Positions 12,838 to 24,004 of a stretch of 64,000 bases of DNA are shown here, in pieces. A program made the position numbers and the translations under genes. Source of the stretch: Taxillus chinensis. Taxonomy: Eukaryota > Streptophyta > Magnoliopsida > Santalales > Loranthaceae. Position 1 is the stretch's first letter. The number at the start of each line of letters is the position of its first letter. The stretch covers positions 41,378,189 through 41,442,188 of the forward strand of contig CM042085.1 of assembly GCA_023512835.1 (NCBI GenBank). Direction: 5' to 3'. The notes under the pieces are model-generated. The model was not told the DNA's origin, searched no databases, and saw nothing but the letters and a program-made list of their open reading frames with translations.

Positions 12838-12909
12838 AGCTGAGGTTATTCGAGCCATGCCATGGATTGGACGTGTTAGCCGAGGTTATTCGAGCCATGC
12901 CATGGATTG
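12838..12909. repeat. Direct repeat at the broken end of element E
   Basis: The sequence GAGGTTATTCGAGCCATGCC and its continuation to TTGGAC occurs twice in tandem, about 40 bp apart. One copy codes for the end of the readable protease segment. The duplication sits exactly where E loses homology, so it may mark the deletion or repair event that removed RT and the integrase core. Confidence 0.7.
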
Positions 12910-13077
12910 GACTGCATTGGAGTTCACCGCCTTCAGCCAGCCCTTCTCTTCCTTGTAGACTATCCCCAGCATATGAGCTTCTTCGATCTTGATGAAGTTG
13001 TTGGTCGCACCCGTGTCCACCAAGGTCTTAGTTTCAAGGTTGTTGGCCTTAGCGAGCACGTATATGCGCCCCTTCTG
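12868..13077 (-). pseudogene. Aspartic protease, N-terminal part, element E
   Basis: Minus-strand frame continuing directly from gag through one TGA stop (13078-13080). It contains VDTGATNNFI, the retroviral-type active-site DTG motif (about 13009-13017), followed by an EEAHMLG segment. The enzyme matures the gag-pol polyprotein. It runs out at a stop at about 12870, in the 40-bp duplication. No flap or second half is present and no RT follows. Confidence 0.8.
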
Positions 13078-14090
13078 TCATCCGGATGGTGGCACCTCCA
13101 CCTTCACCTTAATTGCATTGAGGAGCTGCAAGGAACCAAGTCGTGGATCCCTCGCATCCCTTCCTTCGTCTTCATTGATCATCGCCGAGAGCTTGGAGCG
13201 CTTCGGGCACTCAAACGCCTTGTGAGGGCCTTCGCAAAGGAAACAGGAGATCTTTGGTTTCTCCCCATCCTTAGAACTATTCGCGAAATGTTTTGGGCGA
13301 AAGTCCTTAGATGGTTGGAAGGGTCTCCCTTTTCCTTCACTTCGATTGTCTCCCCCACGCTTCTCCTTGTGAAACCTGTTCGCCTTGGAAGTCGGTGAAG
13401 AGCTAGTGGCCTTCTTCGGCTTCTTGTATTCGATGAGTGATTCGGCCACCGCCATGGTCGACGCCAGGTCCTGTACATTCCTCCGCTGCAACTCCAACTT
13501 CGCCCATTGTTGCAATCCGTCCATGAAGGAAAATAATGAATCCTTCGCGGACATGTCCGGGATCTCCAAGATGAGCTCTGAAAACTCGCGGACGTACTCC
13601 CGCACCGTGCCTTTGTGGGTAAGGCACCGAAGTTTCGCCTGGGACTCGTCCTCCGCGTTTTGGGGATAGAACTGGGCCTTGATCTCCCGCTTGAAATCTG
13701 CCTAACTGTCGATAATACATAGGCCATACTCCTTGTCGGCATATCGTCGCCTCCACCACACCATAGCCGAATCGACTAAGTATAGTGGAGCGGTCTTCAC
13801 CTTCTTTGCCTCGTTGACAATGTTCAAGGCATCGAAGTACTGCTCCATGGTCTAGAGGAAGTTGTCTAACTCCCCGCATTCCTTGACCCAGCATAGGTCT
13901 TAGGTTTCGGCACGTCGATTTTGGAGCTGGAATGGCCGCCAACGCCACCTTGGGTGACCGCCATCTTGTAGAGAGACCAATCCGCCTTGATCTCTTTGAT
14001 TTCCTCCTGCACCGCTAGGATCTGGGACGTGAGGGTGTCCTTTAGGCCGTCGAACCGAGAGTTCATGTCATCCATGACGGAGTTGAGAAG
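13078..14090 (-). pseudogene. Gag, central and C-terminal parts, element E
   Basis: The minus strand codes for a chromovirus gag: a coiled segment near 13900-14080 (NSRFDGLKDTL), the retrotrans-gag core at 13450-13860 (motifs LYLVDSAMVWWRRRY and REYVREFSELILEIPDM in separate frames), and one CCHC zinc knuckle CFLCEGPHKAFECP at about 13195-13240. Frameshifts fall near 13600-13700 and a stop at about 13703. The zinc knuckle and core are typical of Galadriel-like chromoviruses. The N-terminal part lies across the solo LTR at 16587-16831. Confidence 0.85.
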
Positions 14091-16586
14091 TGTCACGCCC
14101 CCGACTCCCTGGGAACCCGGAACCGGGTACATGACTTCCCCTTGCCCGCACTGATAGGTCAAGGGGTTGGTGACTAGCACCAAAGGAGACTACAGCGCGG
14201 GTGCTGTCTCAAATATGCAACCCTGTACAGTCATACATCAAGGGTAATCCTATACTTTCCCATACATCATCATGCACATGATAAGTCAAACAATCATACA
14301 GACAGATATTACATCATACAGTATGCACATACAACTGTCCACGGACCCATGTCCGGGGATACAACACAATAAAATATAGAATACAATATCGTATCATACA
14401 ACAGAGTAGTTGGCGTCCCCACTGGAAGAAAGTCCCCCACTAGTCTCGGGTCACACCTAAAAAAGGTAAACAACAAGTAGGGGTGAGCGACAAGCTTAGT
14501 AGGTGACCCCAACACTCCACATCATGCGACATACAAGTCTATACTACATGCTCGTGTACTGCACCGTGTGTAGTGTGCACAATCATCGACTCAACCTGCA
14601 AACAAACATCAGGACCTTGCCTGCCCACATAGGACAGCTTGTCCACGATCCTCCACAGGATCCCAGCTCAGGGCACTCAGCCCTACCACAACGCTATATG
14701 CCCGGACGCAGTCGCCACACTGGCCTGCCATCGGCGCATATACTCCTTACGGCACAGCGCAATATGCCCGACTACGGTCGCCACACAAGCTGCCGCCATC
14801 GGCGCATATGCCTGCCCCCACAACCACATAGCACCATCGGTGCATCACGGTGAGAACCCAAACAAGTCATGGAGTCCATGCCCCAATACCTCACACCAAT
14901 ATACTAACATGAGTATGGCAAATCATTCTCAACATTTCCTTTGGATCGTAGCGCCTTCACAAGTAAATCCTCAATCCTTGATTTATGAAGGAAGTACTCA
15001 TAGCAGCTATTTTCTTGAAATCAAAAGTCCCAGCATTGGGTTCCCATATCATAACTAAGATAATCTGATTTTTGGGGATTTTTCTGAGATGTCTAACCCC
15101 ACTTTCCAAAAATTCACCACTACGAACTTTTGGGTTTTTCCGAGATTTTACACTAAATCCCAATTTTCACATTTTGAAATAGTGGAATTAATTTTTCTAG
15201 TATTTTTCTTTGAATCCAAATGGGGGGTATTTCGTTATTTACATAGTAACTTAAGTATAATAGAAAAATTATAGGTTACGGTATAAATAGGTCCAGTCAA
15301 GGCTTGTCCAAGTGTCCGGTTACACTATTGGAACCGTGACTCGTAGCTCGAAACTCGCGCCTCGTAGGCTGCGGAACGGCGACTCGTAGGCTGGAGTACA
15401 GAGTTGCGCGCGCCTCAAAGACTCGAAGCGAGGCTATGATCTTCGACCTTCGAACTACGACCCTATGAACTACGAACTTCGAACCTTCGAACTACGACCC
15501 TACAAACTACGAACTTCGAACCTTCGAACTACGGGTCTACGAACTACGACCCTACGAACTACGAACCTTCGACCTACGAACTACGGGTCTACGAACTACG
15601 ACCCTACGACCCTGGATCTTCGACCCTCCGACCCAGACCTTCGGATTTTCGTCAGTTCGACCCAGTAACGCGCCTAGGGTACTGTTCATCATCGTTTTTG
15701 CCTGTTCTTCATCTGGAATCAACCCAGCAACCCCCAGACACGCACAAACACGCATTCTACGCAACAGACTGCGATATTTACCTTTAAATGCGTCCAGAAC
15801 GCCTCTAAATCGCGCAGAAACAACAGAAACACGTATAAAATTCCAGATTTCCAGAAATCTAGATCTAAACCCAGAATTTCATGGTTGACTTATCAACCCT
15901 CATGAAAAACACAATTAATCAACCCCAAAATCACATAAACATATATCCACAATGATATAAAACAGTTCTTAACCACAAATCTTATGTTAAACCATTAGAT
16001 TTAACCCAAAATTGGTTTTCCCAAAATTCTAGGGTTCATGCTCAATTTCATAAATCATGATAAATTCGTGCATACCAAGCATAGAATCAAGATAAGAAGT
16101 TCAAGGACACCTACTTGAAGTGAATCTTTGAGCTCCACGAACCCAAATCGCCCCAAATCGCCAAGGCCTCCAAGCTCTCTCAAGCTCTCTCTCTCAACGC
16201 ACAAACGTGAAACGTAAAGTGAAAGCTTCTTTCTTTTTTTTTTCTGCTATTTATATTTCTGCCAGTCAACTGACCTAGTCAACCATTGACCCAATCAATA
16301 ATTGACCTCCAAGGCCCCGAACTCCAAATTGAGTCAAATTATAGTCAAAATGCTCGAAATGATGAGCACAACACTAAACAGATATTATTACACCCAAATG
16401 ATTGCCCAAATGCAAAGTCAACCAATGAACCCCGAAAAGTCAACAATCGGGTCAAACGGGGCCCCGACTCGGAATCGGGCCCAAGTACAGTCAAAATGCT
16501 CACATCGACGACTACACTACCGTCCAGATAGTTACATTCCCATAGAATGACTATCTCTCAAAACTACCCAAATACGAGTCTTTACA
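14091..16586 (-). mobile_element. Solo family-A LTR inserted in gag of element E
   Basis: A complete LTR, TGTCACGCCCCCGAC to AGTCTTTACA on the plus strand, 2496 bp, with a perfect 5-bp duplication AGAAG at 14086-14090 and 16587-16591. There is no internal region, PBS or PPT: the element was reduced to one LTR by recombination between its ends. It has the features of the family-A LTR, including the GTTCGTAG repeat block (15440-15640, complement) and the CT-rich leader near 16170-16200. Confidence 0.95.
15440..15640 (-). repeat. TTCGTAG-type short repeats in family-A LTR
   Basis: A block built from CTACGAAC, TTCGAAC and ACGACC words, with an underlying unit of about 7-8 bases and a higher-order period of roughly 50. 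The same block is at 32690-32950. Reading frames across it are repetitive and not genes. Confidence 0.85.
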
Positions 16587-16831
16587 AGAAGCCCTTGTAT
16601 CCTCCCAAAGCTTTCCTCACCCTCTGAGTCTAGCTTTTCGATGCTTTCAGTGTGCTCCTCGACCACCTCCATCTGTTCGGCTAATGCCAACTCCAATTTG
16701 GCTAGCCAACTCTCCAGTGGACATGTTTCCCTCGAAACGGACTTATCTCTCCTCCGTTCCTTAGCATGGTGCTCCTTGTCGCGACCTTCGTGGTCGCCAC
16801 CACTAATGACAACAGATCCTCCGTTTGTCAT
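16587..16831 (-). pseudogene. Gag N-terminal part, element E
   Basis: Starts with ATG at 16829-16831 (MTNGG), about 55 bp downstream of the PBS, and runs leftward to the solo LTR. It contains CPLESWLAKLELALAEQMEV and an acidic, likely coiled-coil stretch (EEHTESIEKLDSEGEESF). The frame is interrupted by the LTR at 16586 and its continuation begins at 14090. An earlier in-frame ATG at 16903 would overlap the PBS and is unlikely. Confidence 0.8.
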
Positions 16832-16883
16832 TTTGCACCGTCTCGAAGTTTTTGATTGTTCCACCGAACTTAGCACCAACCGT

Positions 16884-16895
16884 GCTCTGATACCA
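16884..16895 (-). other. Primer-binding site of element E
   Basis: Minus strand TGGTATCAGAGC, a perfect 12-base match to the usual initiator tRNA-Met primer site of plant LTR elements. It lies two bases from the LTR end TGTCACGG (complement). Confidence 0.92.
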
Positions 16896-16897
16896 CT

Positions 16898-17400
16898 TGT
16901 CACGGGGTCAGCCTTTATAGTAGCTTAACCCGTGCGGCACCTAGTTTCTACCCGTACGAAGGAACGCTAGGTCAGCCTAACTCGTCGCATTTGGATTGGA
17001 ACCCATCGATCCGTTATAAAGCAATTGTGTAGGGAAGCGCTTAGCGGAAAAACGATTGAACGAAGGCAACAAACGATTGTATTGATTTCTTGAAAGCTTT
17101 ACAACATCACTCCCCTACATATAGATGTTAACACTTTTCTGGCTATGTCGCCAGGAGACATCATATATGATCGAAATCTAAAATCTCTACAACTTACTCT
17201 ATAAGCTAAGTACAACACTTTACAAAGGGGAAATACCCCAAAATGGCCTAAGTATGCTAGGATAAGCCTCGGTCCGTGACATAGTGCACGGTGGCAACGG
17301 CGTGGTGTGCACATTCGGGTGCGTGGAGGAGTTGTACCGACGCACAGATCGTTCATAGGAAGGCTTTGATTGGGTTGGGAGGGGGTAATTTGGGAAAAGA
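16898..17400 (-). repeat. 5' LTR of element E (outer limit uncertain)
   Basis: Starts TGTCACGGGGTC beside the PBS. No second copy is in the window, so its right limit is a guess; the sequence becomes AT-rich and featureless after about 17400. A length of 400-550 bp would suit a Galadriel or Reina type chromovirus. Confidence 0.6.
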
Positions 17401-18342
17401 AATTAAACAAAAATATAAATAATATAAGATTATAGTAACATTAGTTAAAATGGTACTGTAGCAAGATAAATGTAGCTTTAGTTACTTTAACTAAGAAAGA
17501 TGAGAGATACTCTAAATAGTAGAAAAAAAGGATAAAAATAAAATAGGTGGAAATAAAAAAATAAAAAAATAATTATTTGATTTGAAAAAAAAGATATGAA
17601 AAAAATAACTTTAAAATTAAAATAATTTTTTTTAAAAAAATAATCTTATTAAAAATATTAATTTTATTCTTTTCATATTGTCTGTTAGTAGATGAAGAAA
17701 CTTGGGGCAGATTTAGTGGCTAATCTTACTTATATTTTTTATGGTAATTTCCGGCCGATTGGAGCGGAAAGAATTTCATACATTTCAATGTAAAATTAAT
17801 GTTTATTATAAAATTTTCTTATTAATCAAACAAGAGAAAACAACTCTTTTTCATATATTTTCCATATTCCGCAACAATCAAGCACACCGTAAATAATGGT
17901 AGATTTAGGCCCTATTTGGTTACCAAGTTTTCCATTGCGTTTTAAATGGCTCATGCTCAAACTCTATGTTTTTTTTTTGTTTTTAATGTGATATCATGTC
18001 ATTGAAACTTGTATTATATGAGTGGTAGTAAAAAAAGGGACGGCTGCTATACTTTTAAACAGAAAATTCTATATTTTAAATATAATTACAATAACATTAT
18101 TAACAAACCTTAAAATGACTAAGTTACTCATAAAACTAATTTTTAAAAATACTTACAGAGTAATTTTTTAATATAAATTAAATATTAAAATAATATTATT
18201 TAAATATAAATATTTTTAGAAATTATTGAAACATTAATATATTTTTTGAATATCATTATTAGATTTAAAAATTAGTTCTTAACAGTTAAAAAGACTAGAA
18301 TATAAATACAATATTCAAATTGTTATGAAATCATTCATTTAG
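17400..18342. other. AT-rich non-coding stretch
   Basis: No coding frame or repeat that I can support. A lone GGCCCTATTTGGTTACC near 17911 looks like one end of a PIF/Harbinger MITE, but no partner end was found. Confidence 0.5.
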
Positions 18343-18350
18343 TGAACGAT

Positions 18351-18628
18351 TAGGATGGTAATCCTGGCCCAAACCATCTTGTTCCAACCCGGTCCCTTTT
18401 TTTTTTCTCCTCAATGAGATAATAGGACAATCACAGATATTGGTTGCCCCGCTTCGACCGGACATTTTAAAAGATTTTTAAACAATTTTACCTTAAAATA
18501 CCAGATTCGCCTCGCCTCGCCTTTGATCCGCCATAGTCATTAGCCCTACCCCACCCCGACCCGAACACATCTAGGGTAGGTTCGGATCACTCGTTACCCG
18601 GTCCCGACCCGTCCCGTTGCCATTCCTA
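18351..18628. mobile_element. hAT-like MITE (278 bp)
   Basis: The ends are imperfect inverted repeats: TAGGATGGTAATCCTGGCCC on the left and, as complement of the right end, TAGGAATGGCAACGGGACGG. The flanking 8-mers TGAACGAT (18343-18350) and TGAATGAT (18629-18636) differ by one C/T, as expected of an aged 8-bp hAT target duplication. The inside is GC-rich (CCCGACCCG words) in AT-rich surroundings and non-coding. Confidence 0.75.
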
Positions 18629-18636
18629 TGAATGAT

Positions 18637-19070
18637 CATTGATTTTTTATTTCTTGGAATTTTCTTTTTATTTATGTATAACCTTCATGTATTACCTCTT
18701 CACATTCTTCCATCTAATTCTTTAAACATTTTATATTACCCCATACGAGCATATGTTAGTTTGTAAAATAATGATGATATAATATACATGGTTCTTAAAA
18801 ACTAATTTCACTTACTCATATTGTAATATCTTTTATATTTTGTTATTTTCATTTATTTCACAATACGAATGATATTTTTTGAACATTTTAATTATGTTCT
18901 AATATTATTAAAGATTAAGAATGATAGATGAATGTTTTTAAGATTCAAATATCCTTCCAAAACAGAGGTCGTACAATAGTGTGCTTTGGTTTTAGAGAAT
19001 CAAAGTGCTCACCTGAAATGTATGATATTCCCAGGATCCAAACAAGATCGTATAGGTATATGCGTGTATA
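18637..19070. other. AT-rich non-coding stretch
   Basis: I see no gene, repeat array or element end between the MITE and the copia-like region. Confidence 0.5.
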
Positions 19071-20109
19071 TACAAAGAGGGGGGTGAATCTATATACTTA
19101 AAACTAATTTATTTAGTTTTAAGGAGTAGTTTACTTATTAGAGATATTCTTATAGATGTGGTTATCATTTGGGTGGCATTTTAGTATCTTATGCAAGATC
19201 AAGTGAACAACAGGTATGTATGGGAGATAAAAGACAAAGACACACGATTTATGTGGCTCGATCAATGTGATCTACTCCACGGTAGAGAGGATGTACCTAC
19301 ACCGAGTCCAATCCACTATATGCTTTTAATAATAGAGTAGGGTCTAACCCTTGTTACAACAGGATTAACTCTCTTCTCTTTTAAATGCAAATACAAAAAT
19401 AGTATTACTCTAGTACTTACTCACTGTGATGAACTGTCTGACGCAATCTGCTCATGCGTATTCAACTGTTTGCACTACTTGACCTTCAACCACTCTTTTA
19501 CCAAACTCACTATCTGTTCGTTGAATGTATGAAGAATGAAGCCAGATGAACTCACTATTATCTTGTTCTCAATCTTCTTCTATCTGTGTATATAATATGA
19601 ACTACTCTGCGTCTCTTGCACCTCTGTAGATACCTTTCGTGTATTATGAAAATATTCTGACACTTTTTGAAGTATGACAACTCCTTTTCTTTTATAGGAC
19701 GATCATTGCATGAGAACCTCCTGCTAGGGTTAGACATGTTTTAGCTTCTGATATCCATCGTTGAAACATATTACTCTAGCCTTGGATAACGTCCACGTGT
19801 TTGCTCTGATATTTAGCGTGCTTAAATACGTTGCCCAAATAACTTACTGAAACAACGACCTTAATTGTGTTTTGATCCTTGATTAGCCATAGCCTTGAAG
19901 ATTATTGCTTCGTAGCCTCACTAATTTTCCATGTTGTGTATGTGCTACAATCTTTGAGTCTATACCTTCAACTCTACGAGTCGAACCTTCGGGCCTACGA
20001 GTCGGATCAACTCCACTTAGAACTCGGTGACACTCGATATTCGGGTTAAGGCTCCAGTCTTCAAACCTAGGTTAGAACCTGCGACCAACTGACTTGAACC
20101 TAGGTTTGT
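19070..20109 (-). repeat. Probable copia LTR remnant and flanking sequence
   Basis: Contains GAGGGGGGTGAATC (about 19077) and a TTATGTGGCTCGATCAATGTG segment near 19250, both words I associate with LTRs of SIRE-like copia elements. The related GAGGGGGGTAAATATGC is in solo LTR I at 29560. Position is as expected for the 3' LTR of the minus-strand copia relic, but ends, PPT and target duplication were not found, and RT/RNase H are missing between the two. Confidence 0.4.
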
Positions 20110-20760
20110 TCAAGTACCTTTCAAAGGCCTCATTTGTAAACTCAGTACCTTGATCAGATCTTAAAACTTTGATTCTTCTGCCACAAAGTAATTTTCAGCC
20201 ATTATTTTATATTTCTTGAAGCACTCCAGAGCTTCTATAAGTACATGATACAAGTTCTTCTGGTGAAATCATTCACAAATAGAATGAAGTATCTTTCACC
20301 ATTTAGTCCTTTATTTCTCTTAGGTCTACACAAATCAGTATGCACAATGTCTAGAGTTCCTTCTAAACTATACTCTTTTATTTTGTAATAAAATCTGGTA
20401 TGTTTTCCATGTAAGTATGTTGAGCAGACATGCTCTTTATTTCTTCTGGTATCTGGTATGTCTCTAATGGCCTTGTAGTTTACAAGCCGTCTCATATTCT
20501 TCTGATTGAGATGTCCTAGTCTTCTATGACAGAGTTCATTCTTTTCGTTATATGATAGATGTTGGTTTTGTTTTCATCAATCACATACAAGTCCCCATCT
20601 GTCCTTTTTCCAACTGATACTATGTTGTCATTCTCTCTTTTACCTTGACAACCAATTTTGGTGAAGGTCACTTCATGACCTGCATCACACAGCTGACTAA
20701 CGGATGCCAAATTGTATTTTAATCCTTCAACATGCAAGACATCCTTCAGTTTGTTCTTAC
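20110..20760 (-). pseudogene. Ty1/copia integrase, N-terminal and partial core
   Basis: Minus strand. The pre-integrase segment HVEGLKYNLASVSQLCDAGH (20516-20737) is followed by LDIVHTDLCRP with the first catalytic Asp, then ERYFILFVNDFTRRT (20235-20495). A separate frame near 20130 has SDQGTEFTNEAFE, the second catalytic Asp region. Homology stops near 20110, before the catalytic Glu, and no RT (YVDD) follows. This order, with integrase before RT, is diagnostic of Ty1/copia; the wording is closest to SIRE/Maximus types. At least two frame breaks. Confidence 0.8.
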
Positions 20761-20905
20761 CCCATTTTGGCAGATCCTAGCCCCTTAATCTTTAGAGAGC
20801 TATCATTGCCAAATCTTACTTTGCCAGATTTTCTTTGTTCTTCTGACAACTTGTTTAGGTCACTAGTCATATGACCTGAATAACCACTTCCTTCCCCTTA
20901 GCTAT
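20760..20905 (-). pseudogene. Ty1/copia protease-region remnant
   Basis: The minus strand reads SGYSGHMTSDLNKL, then VRFGNDSS and KIKG. In copia elements the equivalent is a D-S-G-(C/A)-S-x-H-M segment just before the integrase, so this is the protease N-terminal region with its first residues changed or lost. It has a stop at about 20779. Confidence 0.65.
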
Positions 20906-21997
20906 GTAGACTTGTTTTACTTTAGACTTAGAGTGTTTTTCTTGTTTTACTTTAGACTTGAAGCACTCTCCCTGAGGCTTAGGCTTCACAGTTTTCTGAG
21001 ATATTATTTCTATTATACTTTCTTGAACCTTTATAGTGCTCTTTTTCTTTTTTTGTTCTGGAATAAGTACACTTCTTGCACTATGACCTTTACTGCCACA
21101 CTTATCACAAGCTTCTAAGTCTGCAAGTATAACAAACTTATTGTTCGTGGAAATGGCTTTTGGCTTCCACCAGCATGAAGTCTCATTATGTCTCTATTTC
21201 TAATAGTAAGTGCAGTAACTTCTGACTGGTTTCTTTCTTTTAGTGATGTACAAGTTCTTTCTAGATGTCTTCAGGTCTGTTCTAGAAGCTTGTACCGGAT
21301 ACCTCCACCAATAGAATTTGGCCATATGACCCCATACCACACAGGAGTAGTAGTAACCCTAAAACCTAGTTCGTTGAACTTCTGAACATCTGGAATCTTC
21401 TTTATCACTGTCTTGGCCTTGATGGTTGGCTTCACATGCTTACTTCGTTCTTTACTAAGGGGCAACCGCACACTTGTGGAAATGACATTTGTATTATATT
21501 TCTTCACATTTACGAAATGCTCAGATCTCTGAATACATTTGTTCACTCTATTAATCTTGGACTCCTTCAGATGTCTCTCCATCTTTTCATCATTTAAACC
21601 ACCCTTGGTGACACTCTTAACTTTTTGGTAGCTCTGGGTCACGACAGTGGCATTCTTGTGCATGTCACGTTCACTATCTGCAATGTTAACCTTCCTTGCC
21701 ACCTGTGGTGTCGTGTTCTTCTTCCTAGCCGCCTGCAGTGTTTCCTAGGTCTTCTCTTGGGCTGCCTGTGGTGTTGTAAGAGATATGATCTGGGAGCATG
21801 CAAAGGTTGAGCTTGAGTGGCCTTGTGTTTTGAGATCTTTTATTTAAGGTCCAATAGTTAGTCTTTAAGCCATTGGATTGTGGTGTCTCTGGTGGTGGGT
21901 TCTGGGGTGATGTCATCACATATCTATATTTGTTCATCTAGCTTGAGCTTGAGGTTGACAATTTCCTTACAAAACTACTTTGACTCCTCTAGTACCT
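20905..21997 (-). pseudogene. Ty1/copia gag, C-terminal part
   Basis: Minus strand, lysine-rich and broken. A zinc-knuckle-like CDKCGSKGHSAR lies near 21080-21115 (the last Cys is replaced) and a second GHMAK segment near 21310. An open frame at 21271-21702 is basic (KSVTKGGLNDEKMERHLKES). Near 21940-21990 the words KEIVNLKLKLDEQI suggest a coiled coil. It is interrupted at 21998 by LTR fragment D, and the N-terminal part and 5' LTR were not found. Confidence 0.6.
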
Positions 21998-22233
21998 TGT
22001 CACGCCCAGATTTCCCAACACCGAGAAACTGGTTAGTGATGCCCCATGCCTCGCACCCAGGAGGACAAGGGGTTGGTGAATGGTCACCTAATAGGGCTCC
22101 CTCTAGGGTGCTGCCCCAAACTTGTCACAATCTCACACATGACATGCACAAACCACACAATATAATACTCCATGTAATAAAATTGTGTTACATAATAAAT
22201 AGGGTCACTAGCCCCTAAACACGATGTCTTAAA
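21998..22233 (-). mobile_element. LTR D, end fragment
   Basis: Begins TGTCACGCCCAGATTTCCC, the complement of a gypsy LTR end, inside copia gag. 236 bp of non-coding sequence follow until element C starts. It is distinct from the LTRs of families A, B and C. Flanking TACCT (21993-21997) has no partner that I could find. Confidence 0.6.
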
Positions 22234-22769
22234 TGTCACGCCCCGGATTTCCAACCCGAGGAGACCGGAACGTGACCTTCCCTTTACCCGAGTTTGGATA
22301 AAGGGGATAGAATACAACATGCTCACACAGGATACCATACACTTCACATTTTATATTTAGAGAGACAAAAACCATATTTTTATTAAGTCCAAACATACAA
22401 GAGTGCCCAAACATGCTTTTATTATATAAAACTCCTCATTACAATATCCTCCCACCTGGGTTACAAAGCTCACACAAAAAACAGATAAACTCAAATAATA
22501 ATAAACAAAGCCACAAAACAGAACTGCCTCCAACTTGGGTGTTCCCGCCTAACGCCCGTAGGTCCCTGTAGAAAAACCAAACACAACGAGGGGGGGTGAG
22601 CAACCACGGCTCCAGGTAGGGATCATGTCTCCCCAACCCATCCCATGCTCCTAGCATCTACATGCCATGTGTACAAGTGCGGTGTCGTGATACAATTATT
22701 TCAACAAATATAATGGCAAGCTATATCAACAAATACAATTATTTCCACACCACACAGGCTAGACATGAA

Positions 22770-22935
22770 CATCCCGGGCACCTGAACAGTCCCGGCTTCC
22801 AAGAGCCACCGGGTTTCACAAAACAGTCCCGGGCTTCCACCCGCCACCGGGTTTCACAATAGTCCCGGGCTTCCACAACCACCGGGTTTCACAAAAGCAG
22901 TCCTGGGCTTCCACAACCACCGGGTTTCACAAAAC
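22770..22935 (-). repeat. ~36-bp tandem repeat in LTR C
   Basis: About four copies of a unit containing CCGGGCTTCCACAACCACCG then GGTTTCACAAAACAGTC. The same array in the other orientation is in the B4 LTRs (43800-44010 and 51165-51335), so it is an ancestral LTR feature. Confidence 0.85.
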
Positions 22936-23515
22936 ACAGGATACATAACCACTCAGGCATAAAACCAAACACTTAGTAGGCACACATTCACAAATGCACA
23001 AACCCAACCACTCAGGCATAAAAACAAACACTTGGCATGCACACCTTTACCAACTCACAATTCTAGCCATTACTGGCATATTATCAAACACATACTGGGC
23101 ATATTCATACAAACATATTCACATAGGCATTTTATCAAACATTTAACATGCACCGCCCACCCAACATCGTAATCACACCAAAATGCCATTGAAAGCCAAC
23201 ATTCATATAGGAGATCACACCTATATGAATTTACATATAAGTATTATAGCAATAACAATGGAAACTTTACAAAATATCCACAGGGCCTAACCCCTGAACA
23301 GACCAGGAAAAGACAGAACCCCTACCTCAAAGATCCTCCACGCTCTTGCCTCCACGCTTAATGCCGTCCAACCACGGGAATGACAACGACAGCCACGAAC
23401 TGGAGCTCTCTCTCTCAATCTCCCTCTCTCTCTCTCTCTGTGACGGCTGCGGCGGCTGACAACAAAAACCCTAAACCTAAAATAAAGAGAGCTCCTCTTT
23501 ATATAGACCTCACTT

Positions 23516-23646
23516 ATCAAAACGACGTAGTTTTGATAAATGAAATCTCACCATCAAAATGACGTAGTTTTGATAAATGAAACACACCATCAAAACGACG
23601 TAGTTTTGATAAATAAAACACACCATCAAAACGACGTAGTTTTGAT
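23516..23646 (-). promoter_or_regulatory. Four ACGT near-palindromes in U3 of LTR C
   Basis: Copies at 23516-23537, 23553-23574, 23589-23610 and 23625-23646, about 36 bp apart, each with arms ATCAAAAC and GTTTTGAT around GACGTA/TACGTC. One copy has a single C-to-T change. A TATA box (CTTTATATAG on the plus strand, about 23495-23504) lies immediately to the left, downstream in the direction of transcription. Likely bZIP-type enhancers. Confidence 0.75.
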
Positions 23647-24004
23647 AAATAAAACATGAACTAACCACTCCGCTTCCACACAGGACAAAATACCCACAAT
23701 CCGAACATGGTCATTGTCACACGCAGCCTCTACACGCTCCCACTTGAGCTCATTACACTCTCTAACAACCAAGCCACGAAGACTCGTAGAAACACTCCTT
23801 CGAAGATTAGGCTTGGAAACGCGGCCTCGAAGATCTGTCTCGAAGATCTAACTTTCGACCCTCAAACCTTCGAACTTCGACCCTCGGTCTTCGACCCTAC
23901 GACCCAAATCTTCGGGTCTTCCACCTTTCGACCCAAGCGTTTGCCCAGGGTATTGTTCATCTTCGTTCCGAAACTTGTTCTACCCAAAACACCTGGTCAT
24001 TACA

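Larger units (their letters stand above)
22234..24004 (-). repeat. 3' LTR of element C (1771 bp)
   Basis: The U5 side resembles family B (TGTCACGCCCCGGATTTCC); the U3 side has four ACGT palindromes rather than two, and then a short block of TTCGA words (23830-23950) reminiscent of the family-A LTR. CT tract at 23405-23440. It ends at 24004 against the PPT. Confidence 0.88.

Noticed and set aside
12868..16831. Centromere-specific CRM element
   Set aside because: The gag type and single CCHC knuckle suit Galadriel-like elements and I see no CR motif; with pol missing it cannot be decided further.
17911..17930. PIF/Harbinger MITE end (GGCCCTATTTGGTT)
   Set aside because: No matching inverted end or second TTA flank was found nearby.
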